Part shown: in pieces, positions 50,421 through 59,234 of the stretch
Position numbering within the stretch: the stretch's first letter is position 1
Layout of the letters: each line of letters begins with the position of its first letter
Origin: Chloroflexi bacterium HGW-Chloroflexi-4
GTDB taxonomy: Bacteria > Chloroflexota > Anaerolineae > Anaerolineales > Anaerolineaceae
Assembly: GCA_002840715.1 (NCBI GenBank)
Contig: PHBW01000023.1
Span: 1-64,000 of the forward strand
Direction of reading: 5' to 3'
Length of the DNA: 64,000 bases
Position numbers and translations under genes: made by a program
Notes under the pieces: model-generated
What the model saw: only the letters and a program-made list of their open reading frames with translations
What the model was told of the DNA's origin: nothing
Database searches by the model: none

Positions 50421-50833
50421 TCAATGGACTTGAAGCAACCATCCAACTGTTGAAGGCCAGCGGCTTATCTGTTGATCAGATTGCCAGCAAGCACCGATAT
50501 GGTGAAAGTGGCGTTGGTGTTTGGAAACCGGGTTCAAGGTCAATTGTGATCAGACAGGATGGAGGTGATCCAAATCTCTATATTGAGGCGCAGACGATCA
50601 GGATTGAGGTGAGGTTCTTTGCCTCAAGCGATTATCTAGCGCTTGAATTGGCCAACGAGTTATATGAGCTGACCAAATCAATTGAAAGGGTTGAGCAACT
50701 GGTAAATGGTGGCACAGCGTTGATTTATTCGCTCTTACCAACCTCTGGACAATCTCAATTGTTTGATCAAGATTTGAAAATGGATTTTGTGCTTCAGTTT
50801 TATAACGTGCAAGTTTCTGAAAAATCAGTTTAA
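50417..50833 (+). CDS. Tail terminator or minor capsid protein candidate
   Basis: A 138-residue protein overlapping the gp10-like gene by 4 nt. A helix-strand pattern (NGLEATIQLLKASGLSVDQIAS; ALELANELYELTKSIERVEQLVNGG) resembles tail-terminator proteins that cap the tail tube at the neck. The position agrees with this. Confidence 0.6.
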   Translation: MINGLEATIQLLKASGLSVDQIASKHRYGESGVGVWKPGSRSIVIRQDGGDPNLYIEAQTIRIEVRFFASSDYLALELANELYELTKSIERVEQLVNGGTALIYSLLPTSGQSQLFDQDLKMDFVLQFYNVQVSEKSV

Positions 50834-50865
50834 AAAAATGAGCGTGTTCGCTCAGGAGCATATTT

Positions 50866-51231
50866 ATGTCAAATATTACATTAACAGTTCAAAAGATTGT
50901 GAAGACAGGCCTTTCAGTGGTGAGAACCGCGTCGGGCTCTTCTCCGCTTTTGAATACTTCGGATAACTTTCAGTTCATTAACACCGGTAAGGAAAGTGTC
51001 CACTTTGTGAAAACAGGAGCCGGTTCCTGCAATGCGATCTTCAAAACGCCTGGCAAGGTGGATGGCCTTGACATCGCAGAACGCACGGTTGTCATCCCTG
51101 CTACCACCGGAGATGTTGAAATTGGACCCTTTGACCCGGCGATCTACAACACACCTGGTACCAATTTGCTTGAGGGTTTCACTGTCAGCGAAGTCACTGG
51201 TTTGAGTGTGGCAGTCAAACAACTTAAATAA
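50866..51231 (+). CDS. Small structural protein candidate
   Basis: A 121-residue beta-rich protein between the tail-terminator and tail-tube genes. The part VEIGPFDPAIYNTPGTNLLEGFTVSEVTGLSVAVKQL looks like a small all-beta fold seen in many phage structural operons. It may be a decoration or tail protein. No firm family. Confidence 0.5.
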   Translation: MSNITLTVQKIVKTGLSVVRTASGSSPLLNTSDNFQFINTGKESVHFVKTGAGSCNAIFKTPGKVDGLDIAERTVVIPATTGDVEIGPFDPAIYNTPGTNLLEGFTVSEVTGLSVAVKQLK

Positions 51232-51267
51232 GATGTTGCTGCGGTTTGCAGCAGAAAGTGAATTTTC

Positions 51268-51852
51268 ATGCAACCTTATGAATTGATCACCGGAGTTGGA
51301 CGTTTGTATATAGCACCTGTTGGTACGGCCTTCCCGGATTTGGATGATACACCGGGTGCTGCCTGGCGCGATATGGGGCCGACTGAAGACGGTGTTTCAG
51401 TCAATCTGGATCAAAAGATTGATGAGCATCGGGTAGACCAGGAAACTGGTCCGATCGAAGCTACCAGATCTGAAGAAAATCTGACCATAGAAACCACACT
51501 TCCCTCTGCCACTTTGGAAAATCTGGCAGATGTGCTTGGCGGCACGGTTGAAGACACGGCACCTGGCGCCGGTTTGATCGGCACCAGAGAGGTTCCGTTG
51601 TACCGCGGGAAAACCGTCAAGAAATTCTCATTGCTCTTCAGAGGTGAAACCGCTTCATCTTACGGTGAAGGGATGCCCGGTCAATATGAAATCCCACGTG
51701 GTTATTTTGGCGGAACAACCGGATTGAAAGACACCAAAGATGGCCACAGAGCGATCGGTGTGGAGTTCCACGCTTTGGTTGACCCTTCAGCCAGTTCAGA
51801 CGGTGAGAAATTTGGCCGACTGATCATGCAGGACGCCGAGGCGACCTCATGA
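51268..51852 (+). CDS. Major tail tube protein candidate
   Basis: A 194-residue protein in the tail-tube position, directly upstream of the chaperone and tape-measure genes. The start (YELITGVGRLYIAPVGTAFPDLDDTPGAAWRDMGPTEDGVSVNLDQ) is typical of siphovirus tube proteins, with a central part devoted to energy-of-assembly-like beta strands. Its stop overlaps the chaperone ATG by 4 nt. Confidence 0.78.
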   Translation: MQPYELITGVGRLYIAPVGTAFPDLDDTPGAAWRDMGPTEDGVSVNLDQKIDEHRVDQETGPIEATRSEENLTIETTLPSATLENLADVLGGTVEDTAPGAGLIGTREVPLYRGKTVKKFSLLFRGETASSYGEGMPGQYEIPRGYFGGTTGLKDTKDGHRAIGVEFHALVDPSASSDGEKFGRLIMQDAEATS

Positions 51853-52235
51853 CAAATGATCATGTTCTTGACCTTGATGAGCTCTTTGGGCGCGATAACC
51901 CCGTCACCGTCAAGCATGGCGGAAAGTCTTACGACCTGGTGAGGCCTTCGGGCCTCACTCCGTCACAGTATTCTGGGTGGCTGGCGCTCGAATCTCGAAT
52001 GGAAGATTTCAAGAAATTGGGATCTGAAATGACTGAGCAACAATCCGCTGAAATGGAAAAAACGGTGATGGAGATCATCACCCTTTTGAATCCACGACTG
52101 GCCAAGGAAGAACTGGGATTTGTGAAAGCCATGCGAATTGTGCAGTTCTATTTTGAAACGGTCTTCCCTGATCTCGTGGAAAAGGCCAAAGGCAACCCAA
52201 AAAAAGCGACTGGGGCAGCGTCTTTGCAGACCTAA
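51849..52235 (+). CDS. Tail assembly chaperone, short form (gpG-like)
   Basis: A 128-residue protein between tail tube and tape measure, the position of lambda gpG. It overlaps the tube gene by 4 nt. Seven consecutive As (52199-52205) near its end create a slippery A-AAA-AAA sequence before GCG. In the normal frame it ends at the TAA of 52233-52235. Confidence 0.8.
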   Translation: MTNDHVLDLDELFGRDNPVTVKHGGKSYDLVRPSGLTPSQYSGWLALESRMEDFKKLGSEMTEQQSAEMEKTVMEIITLLNPRLAKEELGFVKAMRIVQFYFETVFPDLVEKAKGNPKKATGAASLQT

Positions 52236-52513
52236 GCGCGGTTTACGGTCTGCCCCTTTCTGAAATTTGGAACCACATGCCGATGGCATCGATCGAGTCT
52301 TATTACGAAAAGGTGCCCGCCAAAATTGCACAACAGAAATTGATCATGGCTGAAGCGGTAATGGTGGCTTTTTCAAAAGATGCATCAAAGATCATGAAAA
52401 GTTGGGAACGTCTGGCTTACGGCGATGCCGCAAAGCCAAAACCTGCAAGCGCTGGCGAATTGAAGCTTCTCGGAATAGGAGTAAAGCATGTCGGGAAAAC
52501 CAAGTCTGGGTGA
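51849..52513 (+). CDS. Tail assembly chaperone, frameshifted long form (gpGT-like)
   Basis: A -1 slip on the A7 run at 52199-52205 continues in the other frame: SDWGSVFADLSAVYGLPLSEIWNHMPMASIESYYEK and on to GKTKSG, stop at 52513. The fused product would be about 221 residues. Programmed -1 frameshifting between two tail chaperone frames before the tape measure gene is a conserved siphovirus feature. The downstream frame's only ATGs (52277 onward) lie well inside its coherent coding sequence, which supports translation by frameshift. Confidence 0.8.
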
Positions 52514-54275
52514 GGCTGTATTAGATCTCACCGGAGATGATAGCAAACTTCAAAAAACAACCAAAGGCGCAAAGCTCAATGTTGAAAAAATCTTGGGTGG
52601 CTTAGGCACTGGCATGAAGGCGTTGGGTGTTGGGATTGCAGCCACTTCCGCGGCAGTAGCAACGCTTGGGGCAGGTATCTTTGCAATGGCCACAAAAGCA
52701 GCCAATGGTGCGGATGAAATTATGAAGATGGCCAGCACCTACAGCCTGACCACTGACAAGATACAAGAGCTGAAATATGCGGCTGAGCTGGTGGATGTTC
52801 CCCTGGATACGATGACCGGTTCCTTCTCGCGATTGAACATGGCGTTAGGTGCGGCTAAGGACCCCACCAGCGAACAGGCAAAGCTTTTTGCGCAACTCGG
52901 AGTTTCGGTTCTGGATGCATCCGGTCAGATGAGAACGACTAACGACGTCTGGCTGGATACGATTGATGCGCTGGGCGGGGTGCAAAACCAAACGGACCGG
53001 GACATTATCAGCCTGAAGCTGTTTGGACGTTCGGCTGCAGATTTGAATCCGTTAATTGCGGCAGGATCTGCAGCTCTGGCAAAGTTTGGGCTTGAAGCGC
53101 ATACCACCGGTAATGTAATCGACACAGATTTGTTGGAGGCGGCGGCAAAATTGGATGATGCGCTCGAGCGGATAAAATCCACGGCTGGATCTGTGGTGAT
53201 GAAATTGGGGGCAGAATTTGCACCAGGAATTGAAGCGTTCGTGAATGTGGTGAGCGGATATCTGACCCGGTTTTCAAACTTGATCGGGGATGAATCGTTG
53301 ACCACCGAACAAAAAATATCAGCAGGCGGCGCACTGATTGCCACCATATTGGTGGATATTCGGGACAGTCTTCCACAACTCTTGGAATCTGGTCTTGGGA
53401 TCATGAAATCACTAATAACCGGTGTGGTACAGGCCATCCCGGTGATGATTCCGGTCTTGATAGATGCAATCATGGGCATCACAGATTTCTTGATCGAAAT
53501 GCTGCCAATGGCACTCGATGCGCTGATTAAAGTTGTGGTGCTGGCATTTGAGGGAATTGCAGAGGCGCTGCCTGAATTACTACCAAAATTGGTGAAGTTA
53601 ATCATGGATTTACTGATCACGTTGATCCAGGCGACACCTTTGATTCTCAAAGCCGGGCTAGAAATGATCGTGGGATTGGTCAAAGGTTTGGTAGATTCAA
53701 TCCCCGTGCTGGTGGAAGCCATCCCTGAGGTGATCATGGCGATCGTGGATGCCACGATTGATATGCTTCCAGAGATCATTTTGGCAGCTGTTGAAATCGT
53801 GATGGCGCTGGTATTCGGGATTGTGGAAAACATTCCGTTGATCGTGGCGACCATCCCAAAAATCATCAAGGCGATGATCGACAAGTTCAAAAGCCCTGAG
53901 TTCAAAAAACAGATGTCAGATATGGGCAAGGAACTGGTGGAAGGATTGAAAGAAGGATGGACTAACGCCTGGGAAAACTTCAAGGATATGGTGGTGAAAA
54001 ACTTCAAGGAAAGCGTGCAAGCCATCAAGGATCTGTTGGGGATTGCAAGCCCATCCACCGTATTTGCAGGGATTGGAGACAACCTAATGCAGGGGTTGAC
54101 GATCGGGATTAATCGAAGCGCACAAATGCCAGTAATGGCCACTACCCAGGTTGCAGGGGCACTTTCACAATCGTCTGTGACCAACAATTACAACCTGGCC
54201 GCCAATTATAAATACCAATCTGAATCAACTTTAATTGACCAGGTGAAAATGTTGCAGCTTTTGGGAGGTCATTGA
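52488..54275 (+). CDS. Tail tape measure protein
   Basis: A 595-residue tape measure. The N-terminal part (GMKALGVGIAATSAAVATLGAGIFAMATKAANGADEIMKMA) is the family's hydrophobic-helix start. The centre is a long series of hydrophobic helices (PVLVEAIPEVIMAIVDATIDMLPEIILAAVEIVMAL). The end has GIASPSTVFAGIGDNLMQGLTIGI, also conserved in the family. Tail length scales with this protein, so a shortish siphovirus tail of roughly 90 nm is expected. The start overlaps the chaperone frame by 26 nt. Confidence 0.9.
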   Translation: MSGKPSLGEAVLDLTGDDSKLQKTTKGAKLNVEKILGGLGTGMKALGVGIAATSAAVATLGAGIFAMATKAANGADEIMKMASTYSLTTDKIQELKYAAELVDVPLDTMTGSFSRLNMALGAAKDPTSEQAKLFAQLGVSVLDASGQMRTTNDVWLDTIDALGGVQNQTDRDIISLKLFGRSAADLNPLIAAGSAALAKFGLEAHTTGNVIDTDLLEAAAKLDDALERIKSTAGSVVMKLGAEFAPGIEAFVNVVSGYLTRFSNLIGDESLTTEQKISAGGALIATILVDIRDSLPQLLESGLGIMKSLITGVVQAIPVMIPVLIDAIMGITDFLIEMLPMALDALIKVVVLAFEGIAEALPELLPKLVKLIMDLLITLIQATPLILKAGLEMIVGLVKGLVDSIPVLVEAIPEVIMAIVDATIDMLPEIILAAVEIVMALVFGIVENIPLIVATIPKIIKAMIDKFKSPEFKKQMSDMGKELVEGLKEGWTNAWENFKDMVVKNFKESVQAIKDLLGIASPSTVFAGIGDNLMQGLTIGINRSAQMPVMATTQVAGALSQSSVTNNYNLAANYKYQSESTLIDQVKMLQLLGGH

Positions 54276-55159
54276 TGTATTCGTGGATTGTTGACGGTGT
54301 AGAAACTAACCTGGATGATGGTGTTTTATGTTATTTAGTTGGCAGCGACGGTCTTGGTATGATGCCATTTCATCGGATTGCTGACCGAGGGCCACTTCAA
54401 CATGGTGATACTGATCGGGGATATCGATATGATCCACGAATGATCAATCTCGCATTGCAAATTTTTGCTGAAGATATCTCTTCTTTTTGGGCAAAACGCA
54501 ATACTCTTTTAAGAATGTTTACCCCTAATTCAAACAGGGGAATTTTTAAGTGGGAGTTAGGAAGTGATATTCGGCAGATTGAGGCAATACCCTATGATGG
54601 GTTGACATTTTCAAGTAAAGACGCATCTGGTTTATCACAAAAGACTGGAATAATTTTGAAATGCAACGACCCGGCATGGTATGACCCTGCAGCAAAATCA
54701 GTTGAATTATTGTCCAGCGGTGGAGGCGGGGCCAGCGGCGGTGCGGTTCCTACGGCGGTTCCAACTTCTGTTGGAAGCTCTGGTGTGAACGCTTCTGTCG
54801 CGATCAATTATGAAGGCAATGTCGATTCATATCCATTTTTGGTAAGAATTACCGGGCCAATTACCAGCCCGATCATCACCAATTTGGTTACAAATGAAAA
54901 AATCGATTTCAGCGGGTACACCATCGCGGATGGTGACCATTATGACCTTGATTTGCGATTTGGCCAAAAAACAGTTGTCAACAGTTCAGGAACGAATAAA
55001 AGTTCTGAAGTCGCTTCAAGCTCTGATTTAACCACCTTCAGAATAATCGCAAGCCCCGATGCTGCAGACGGCGTGAACTCTATCCAGCTTACTGGAAGTG
55101 CCGTTGGCGCCAACACGAGGCTTGATATTTCTTACTACAATCGATTCTCAGGAATTTAG
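54275..55159 (+). CDS. Distal tail-like protein (Dit family)
   Basis: A 294-residue protein immediately after the tape measure. The N-terminal half (DRGPLQHGDTDRGYRYDPRMINLALQIFA, FWAKRNTLLRMFTPN) matches siphovirus Dit/tail-component proteins, which form the hub at the tail tip. The C-terminal half is a beta sandwich after a Gly/Ser-rich linker. I chose the ATG at 54275 (GGGAGG upstream). Confidence 0.78.
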   Translation: MYSWIVDGVETNLDDGVLCYLVGSDGLGMMPFHRIADRGPLQHGDTDRGYRYDPRMINLALQIFAEDISSFWAKRNTLLRMFTPNSNRGIFKWELGSDIRQIEAIPYDGLTFSSKDASGLSQKTGIILKCNDPAWYDPAAKSVELLSSGGGGASGGAVPTAVPTSVGSSGVNASVAINYEGNVDSYPFLVRITGPITSPIITNLVTNEKIDFSGYTIADGDHYDLDLRFGQKTVVNSSGTNKSSEVASSSDLTTFRIIASPDAADGVNSIQLTGSAVGANTRLDISYYNRFSGI

Positions 55160-55168
55160 GAGGCAATA

Positions 55169-56161
55169 ATGACAGAAAAATCATTGTTTTGGACGACTGG
55201 AGGCTCTGGAGATGGCGCCAGCACCTATACCCGGGCAGATTGGAGCAAGGCTCTCAAGATTGCGGGTGCCTGCCGGTCTTTTGAAGGTGTGGCTCCTAAT
55301 TTCTTGAATGAGTTGGTGGGCAGTGTTCCGTCAGCTAATACAGCCAGGATCGGCACAGGCGGCGCTTTGGTAGATGGAAAGCCCTATGAAAACTCAGCGC
55401 CGGTGGATGTGACTATTCCATCAGCCGTTGGGGCAGGAAACACGAGGATTGATCGAATCGTGCTGAGGGCCAATTGGACTGCGCAAACCGTGAGAATTAC
55501 ACGCATTCCGGGTTCGGATGCCGTCAGCCCAACGGCGCCGGTGATTACCCAAACCAGCGAGACCACATACGACATAATGCTTTACCAGGCTCTGGTGACA
55601 ACTGCGGGTGTAGTGACATTGACAGATGAGCGGGTCATGGCTGATTTGGCTGCAGGGGATGTTTCAAGCACCATGATCGCTGATGGTGCAGTGATAACAG
55701 CAAAAATTCCCGATGCCTCGATTCCAAATAGCAAATTATCTGAAGGGTCTATGCCTTACGGTGTGCAAGTCACAAATTCTGGCGCATTGACTATTCCAGC
55801 CAGTGCAGTGGCTTATACAGTTCCATTTAATTCCGAGGTATTTGACGATGACACAATGCACGACAACTCCACAAACAACACCAGGTTGACATGCAAGCGT
55901 GCAGGAAGGTATTTTGTCACGATAAACATCCAAGGCGGTTTAGGCTCTGGAGGTACTTATGTAATGGCCAGAATCACAAAAAATGGCACTTCAAATGTGA
56001 TTGGTCAAGTAACGCAAGGGCCTTCAGGGTACATCTTGTCTACATCTTATTTTGAATTAGCTTTGAATGATTATTTGGAATTGGTCGTTGCACAGAACGG
56101 AACCGGAACTGGAAATGTAAACTCAGGGGCGGCACTTTTTTCAATGGCTTACGACGGTTAA
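55169..56161 (+). CDS. Tail tip or receptor-binding protein candidate
   Basis: A 330-residue protein. The first 180 residues resemble phage tail-tip baseplate proteins (IGTGGALVDGKPYENSAPVDVTIPSA, NTRIDRIVLRANWTAQTVRITRIPG). The C-terminal 130 residues look like a C1q/TNF-like jelly roll (RYFVTINIQGGLGSGGTYVMARITKNG to NDYLELVVAQNGTG), often used for host recognition. Its order between Dit and the gp37-like protein supports a tip location. Confidence 0.65.
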   Translation: MTEKSLFWTTGGSGDGASTYTRADWSKALKIAGACRSFEGVAPNFLNELVGSVPSANTARIGTGGALVDGKPYENSAPVDVTIPSAVGAGNTRIDRIVLRANWTAQTVRITRIPGSDAVSPTAPVITQTSETTYDIMLYQALVTTAGVVTLTDERVMADLAAGDVSSTMIADGAVITAKIPDASIPNSKLSEGSMPYGVQVTNSGALTIPASAVAYTVPFNSEVFDDDTMHDNSTNNTRLTCKRAGRYFVTINIQGGLGSGGTYVMARITKNGTSNVIGQVTQGPSGYILSTSYFELALNDYLELVVAQNGTGTGNVNSGAALFSMAYDG

Positions 56162-57261
56162 TGATGGATCCTGAATTCAGACTTGACCTTTTCACTTATA
56201 CCGGCGAGAAATTTGCAGAAATCAGCGATTTTCTCGAATTGGCGGCTACGACTGTTGTTAATACACCTGGAGTATTAAAAGCTGTGCTTCCTGGAAATCA
56301 CGCAGCGCTGGCAAACCTCCAAAATAACAGCCAGGTAGAGCTTTTTTACAAATATTCGGGAGGTGTTTGGACGCGATTTTTTGGTGGTATCTATCGCGCG
56401 CAAGATCAAAAACAACCGAATGAGCCGTATTTTACTCTCACAGCCAAGGGCTATTTATGGCTCCTGTCAACAAGAATTGTGGCATACGCGGCCAATGTAG
56501 CCAATAAATCATATTTTTCGGCGGTAAAAGCTGAAACAATTATGAAAACATTGGTGACTTACAATCTCACGGCGTCGGCAACCACGGCGAATGGAAGGGT
56601 AAGAAATGGAACAAATTGGCCAGCAACGCTGATCAGTGTAGCCTTAGATGCGGCGGGCGGAACAACTCAAGATTGGTACTGTGCGCAAGAGGTTGTTTTA
56701 GACTCACTTGAAAAATTGGCCAAGATTGCGGGTGGTGACTTTGATCTCGTAAAGACAGCAGCAAATACCTTTGAATTCAGATTTTATGCTGGCCAGGTTG
56801 GCACAAATCGCACCTCTTCCATTACTTTTTCTCTTGGCCATGGAAATATGGGAAATCCAAATTACTCTTACGACCGCACACGCGAAGCGACAGTGGGCAT
56901 CGTTGGCGGACAGGGTGAAGACAGCTCGAGAGAATTTGCAGTAAGAACCGGGGTTGATTATTCGTCAGCCAACGATATTGAGATATTCGTGCCAGCAACA
57001 GATGTGGCAGCAGGAAACACCGCGGGATTAAACACGGCAGGGGACTCTGTTTTGGAAGAAAAGCGATCAAAAGAAGTTTTCTCGTTTGATGTCATCCAAA
57101 CTAAAAACTCACGTTTTGGGGCGGATTACTTCTTGGGGGACCTGGTCACCGCGATTAATCCATATACCAAAGCGAGCGTTACCCAAAAGGTTGTTTCTGC
57201 AAGTTTGAGTATTTTGAAATCCGGTGAAGGAAACTTCTCGGTAGAAATGGCTACACCATGA
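56161..57261 (+). CDS. Siphovirus gp37-like tail protein
   Basis: A 366-residue protein that resembles ReqiPepy6 gp37-like tail proteins, found at the tail tip of actinobacterial and other siphoviruses. Typical parts are LDLFTYTGEKFAEISDF near the start, GLWLLSTRIVAY-type TAKGYLWLLSTRIVAYAA, and DYFLGDLVTAINPYT near the end. The ATG overlaps the previous TAA. Exact role in the tip is not known. Confidence 0.72.
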   Translation: MMDPEFRLDLFTYTGEKFAEISDFLELAATTVVNTPGVLKAVLPGNHAALANLQNNSQVELFYKYSGGVWTRFFGGIYRAQDQKQPNEPYFTLTAKGYLWLLSTRIVAYAANVANKSYFSAVKAETIMKTLVTYNLTASATTANGRVRNGTNWPATLISVALDAAGGTTQDWYCAQEVVLDSLEKLAKIAGGDFDLVKTAANTFEFRFYAGQVGTNRTSSITFSLGHGNMGNPNYSYDRTREATVGIVGGQGEDSSREFAVRTGVDYSSANDIEIFVPATDVAAGNTAGLNTAGDSVLEEKRSKEVFSFDVIQTKNSRFGADYFLGDLVTAINPYTKASVTQKVVSASLSILKSGEGNFSVEMATP

Positions 57262-57596
57262 TTTCAAACGTGTTTGAGGATTTAGCATCAAGGATCAAGC
57301 AATTGGCCGAACGGGTTGCCAAAATTGAGAGATTAGATAGGCCGAGCGGTGGATCTACTTATACGCTGCCAACTGCAACTGCCTCAGTGTTAGGCGGGGT
57401 GAAGGTAGGATCAAGGTTATCAATCGCAAGCGGGGTTCTCAGTGCAGATGTGCAGGGCGGTGGAGCTGTGATCAGAAATACAAAAGGCGGATTGACCATA
57501 GCAGCCGGGACTTCATTCGTTGTGTCAGATGATTTCGAAGTGTTGAATGGTGAAGAGCTGGCAATCGAAAGCGACGGATTCATGGAGGTTTTATGA
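57258..57596 (+). CDS. Short tail fibre protein candidate
   Basis: A 112-residue protein with an N-terminal coiled coil (NVFEDLASRIKQLAERVAKIERL) that could trimerise. It continues with TATASVLGGVKVGSRLSIASGVLSADV, a repeat type frequent in phage fibres. It overlaps both neighbours by 4 nt. Confidence 0.6.
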   Translation: MISNVFEDLASRIKQLAERVAKIERLDRPSGGSTYTLPTATASVLGGVKVGSRLSIASGVLSADVQGGGAVIRNTKGGLTIAAGTSFVVSDDFEVLNGEELAIESDGFMEVL

Positions 57597-58423
57597 GCAA
57601 AATTACATTATCAAAGGTTGCTGCACCCGGCACACCGGCAGCCGGAAAAATCGTTTTGTATTTTAAGAGCGATGGTCTTCTCTATAAAAAAGATGAGACT
57701 GGAACAGAAACTGCGGTTGGCGGCTCTGGTGGTGGCGATTTTAGCGGCCCTGCCTCGTCTGTGGATGGCCATGTTGTTCTATTCAACGGCGCGACAGGAA
57801 AGTTGGGGAAGTCGGCAGGGGCAGCGCTGCCGGTGAAAGCATCAGCCGCCGAGATCACGACTGGAACAGATGATGCCAAGTTCGCGACCGCCAAAGCGAT
57901 CAAAGATGCAGGGATCGTGGCTACACCGGTCAAGGCAAGTGCTGCGGAGGTGCTTGCGGGAACCGATGACGCAAAATTCTTGACGCCATTATCGGCAAAA
58001 GGAATCCCGTCGATATACCCGGATTCAACGCCTGATGCAGATGTCACAGCTCATGGTGAAATAGCTGTGTTTAATGCCAATGAGGCTCAAGCCTTTGGGG
58101 ATGCAGTTTATATCGATGCGGATGGTCAAGCGCATATTGGAGATGCAGATGCAATTGCCTCATCAATCATTGTAGCGGTGGCTATTGCCACAATCAGCCT
58201 AAACGCAGATGGTCAATATTTGTTGCGTGGATTTCTACGCAAAGATGCCTGGGCGTGGACTGTTGGTGGATTGATTTATTTGTCTACCACCGGCACAACA
58301 GGTAATACGATGACACAAACGGCCCCGAGCGGCACGGATGACTGTATTGTGATCTTGGGCGTGGCAACGCATGCCGACCGAATGTATTTCAATCCGCAGC
58401 TCGTGATTGTGGAGCACACATAA
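57593..58423 (+). CDS. Tail fibre protein with internal repeats
   Basis: A 276-residue protein. Two copies of VKASAAEITTGTDDAKF and VKASAAEVLAGTDDAKF (about 35 residues apart) form an internal repeat. An N-terminal shaft-like part (SGPASSVDGHVVLFNGATGKLGKS) is common in phage fibres. The C-terminal domain is beta-rich (LRGFLRKDAWAWTVGGLIYLST). Probably a fibre or fibre-associated protein. Confidence 0.65.
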   Translation: MSKITLSKVAAPGTPAAGKIVLYFKSDGLLYKKDETGTETAVGGSGGGDFSGPASSVDGHVVLFNGATGKLGKSAGAALPVKASAAEITTGTDDAKFATAKAIKDAGIVATPVKASAAEVLAGTDDAKFLTPLSAKGIPSIYPDSTPDADVTAHGEIAVFNANEAQAFGDAVYIDADGQAHIGDADAIASSIIVAVAIATISLNADGQYLLRGFLRKDAWAWTVGGLIYLSTTGTTGNTMTQTAPSGTDDCIVILGVATHADRMYFNPQLVIVEHT

Positions 58424-58424
58424 A

Positions 58425-59225
58425 ATGGCAGTTGATGATAGTAATACCAAAATATTACTTCACGGTGATGGTGCTGACGGCTCGCCAACCATCACTGATG
58501 AAAGTGGTAAGACATGGACTGTGTATGGAAATACGCAAATTGATACTGCGCAGTCTGTTTTTGGAGGTGCATCAATAAAGTTTGATGGTACGGGTGATTA
58601 TATTCAGACCCCATACCATGCTGATTTTGATCTTGGGGCAGACCCATGCTCAGGTGATTTACGTGTCATGTTTGCGGCACAACCCGCAACAAATGACGCA
58701 TCTGCTTTGTATGTCATTGGTAGGGAGGCGGCCAATAATGATAATGTAATTTCGTTACGATATTATGATGAGAGCGGAACAAAAAAATTAGGGTTTCAAG
58801 CAAGGGTTGGTAATGTAACGAAAGCTAATTATTATTTCAATTGGTCGGCAACACTTAACCAGTGGTATCACATTGAATGGGATCGAGATGGTTCAAATTT
58901 CTATATTTTTATTGATGGAGTCTCTCAGTCTTTGACTGTAGGCACAGCGATTGGCACTAATTCGATTACCTTGGCTGCAAATTTACCCTGCACCATAGGT
59001 CGATATGGAAATTATGACGGGTATTATTTCAACGGCTGGATAGATGAAGATAGAGCTTTGTCGAAGGGTGTTGCAAGGCATACAGCAAACTTCACGCCTC
59101 CAACCAGTGCTTATTCAGCAGCTTCATCAGCAATAAAAAAGGTTACAGGTCAAGCTTACGCCTCAATAAAGAAAATATGTGGCGTGGCAATCGCTTCCAT
59201 CAAAAAGGTTGCTGGGGTTCAATAA
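58425..59225 (+). CDS. LamG/concanavalin A-like tail protein
   Basis: A 266-residue protein that begins with a LamG-type jelly roll (about 1-215): FGGASIKFDGTGDYIQTPYHADFDLG, WYHIEWDRDGSNFYIFIDGVSQSL and GYYFNGWIDEDRALSKGVARH. Such domains bind sugars or polymers. The last 35 residues are a repeat of the type AIKKVTGQAYASIKKICGVAIASIKKVAGVQ-like units, of which three are visible. Likely a host-surface adhesin at the tail. Confidence 0.78.
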   Translation: MAVDDSNTKILLHGDGADGSPTITDESGKTWTVYGNTQIDTAQSVFGGASIKFDGTGDYIQTPYHADFDLGADPCSGDLRVMFAAQPATNDASALYVIGREAANNDNVISLRYYDESGTKKLGFQARVGNVTKANYYFNWSATLNQWYHIEWDRDGSNFYIFIDGVSQSLTVGTAIGTNSITLAANLPCTIGRYGNYDGYYFNGWIDEDRALSKGVARHTANFTPPTSAYSAASSAIKKVTGQAYASIKKICGVAIASIKKVAGVQ

Positions 59226-59234
59226 GGAGAAATA

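Noticed and set aside
52925..54187. A 420-codon open frame on the minus strand
   Set aside because: It lies wholly opposite the tape measure gene. Its Ser/Ile/Thr-rich composition is the expected shadow of that gene's codon pattern.
55169..59225. Diversity-generating retroelement acting on the tail fibre genes
   Set aside because: No reverse transcriptase and no template/variable repeat pair were found in the window.
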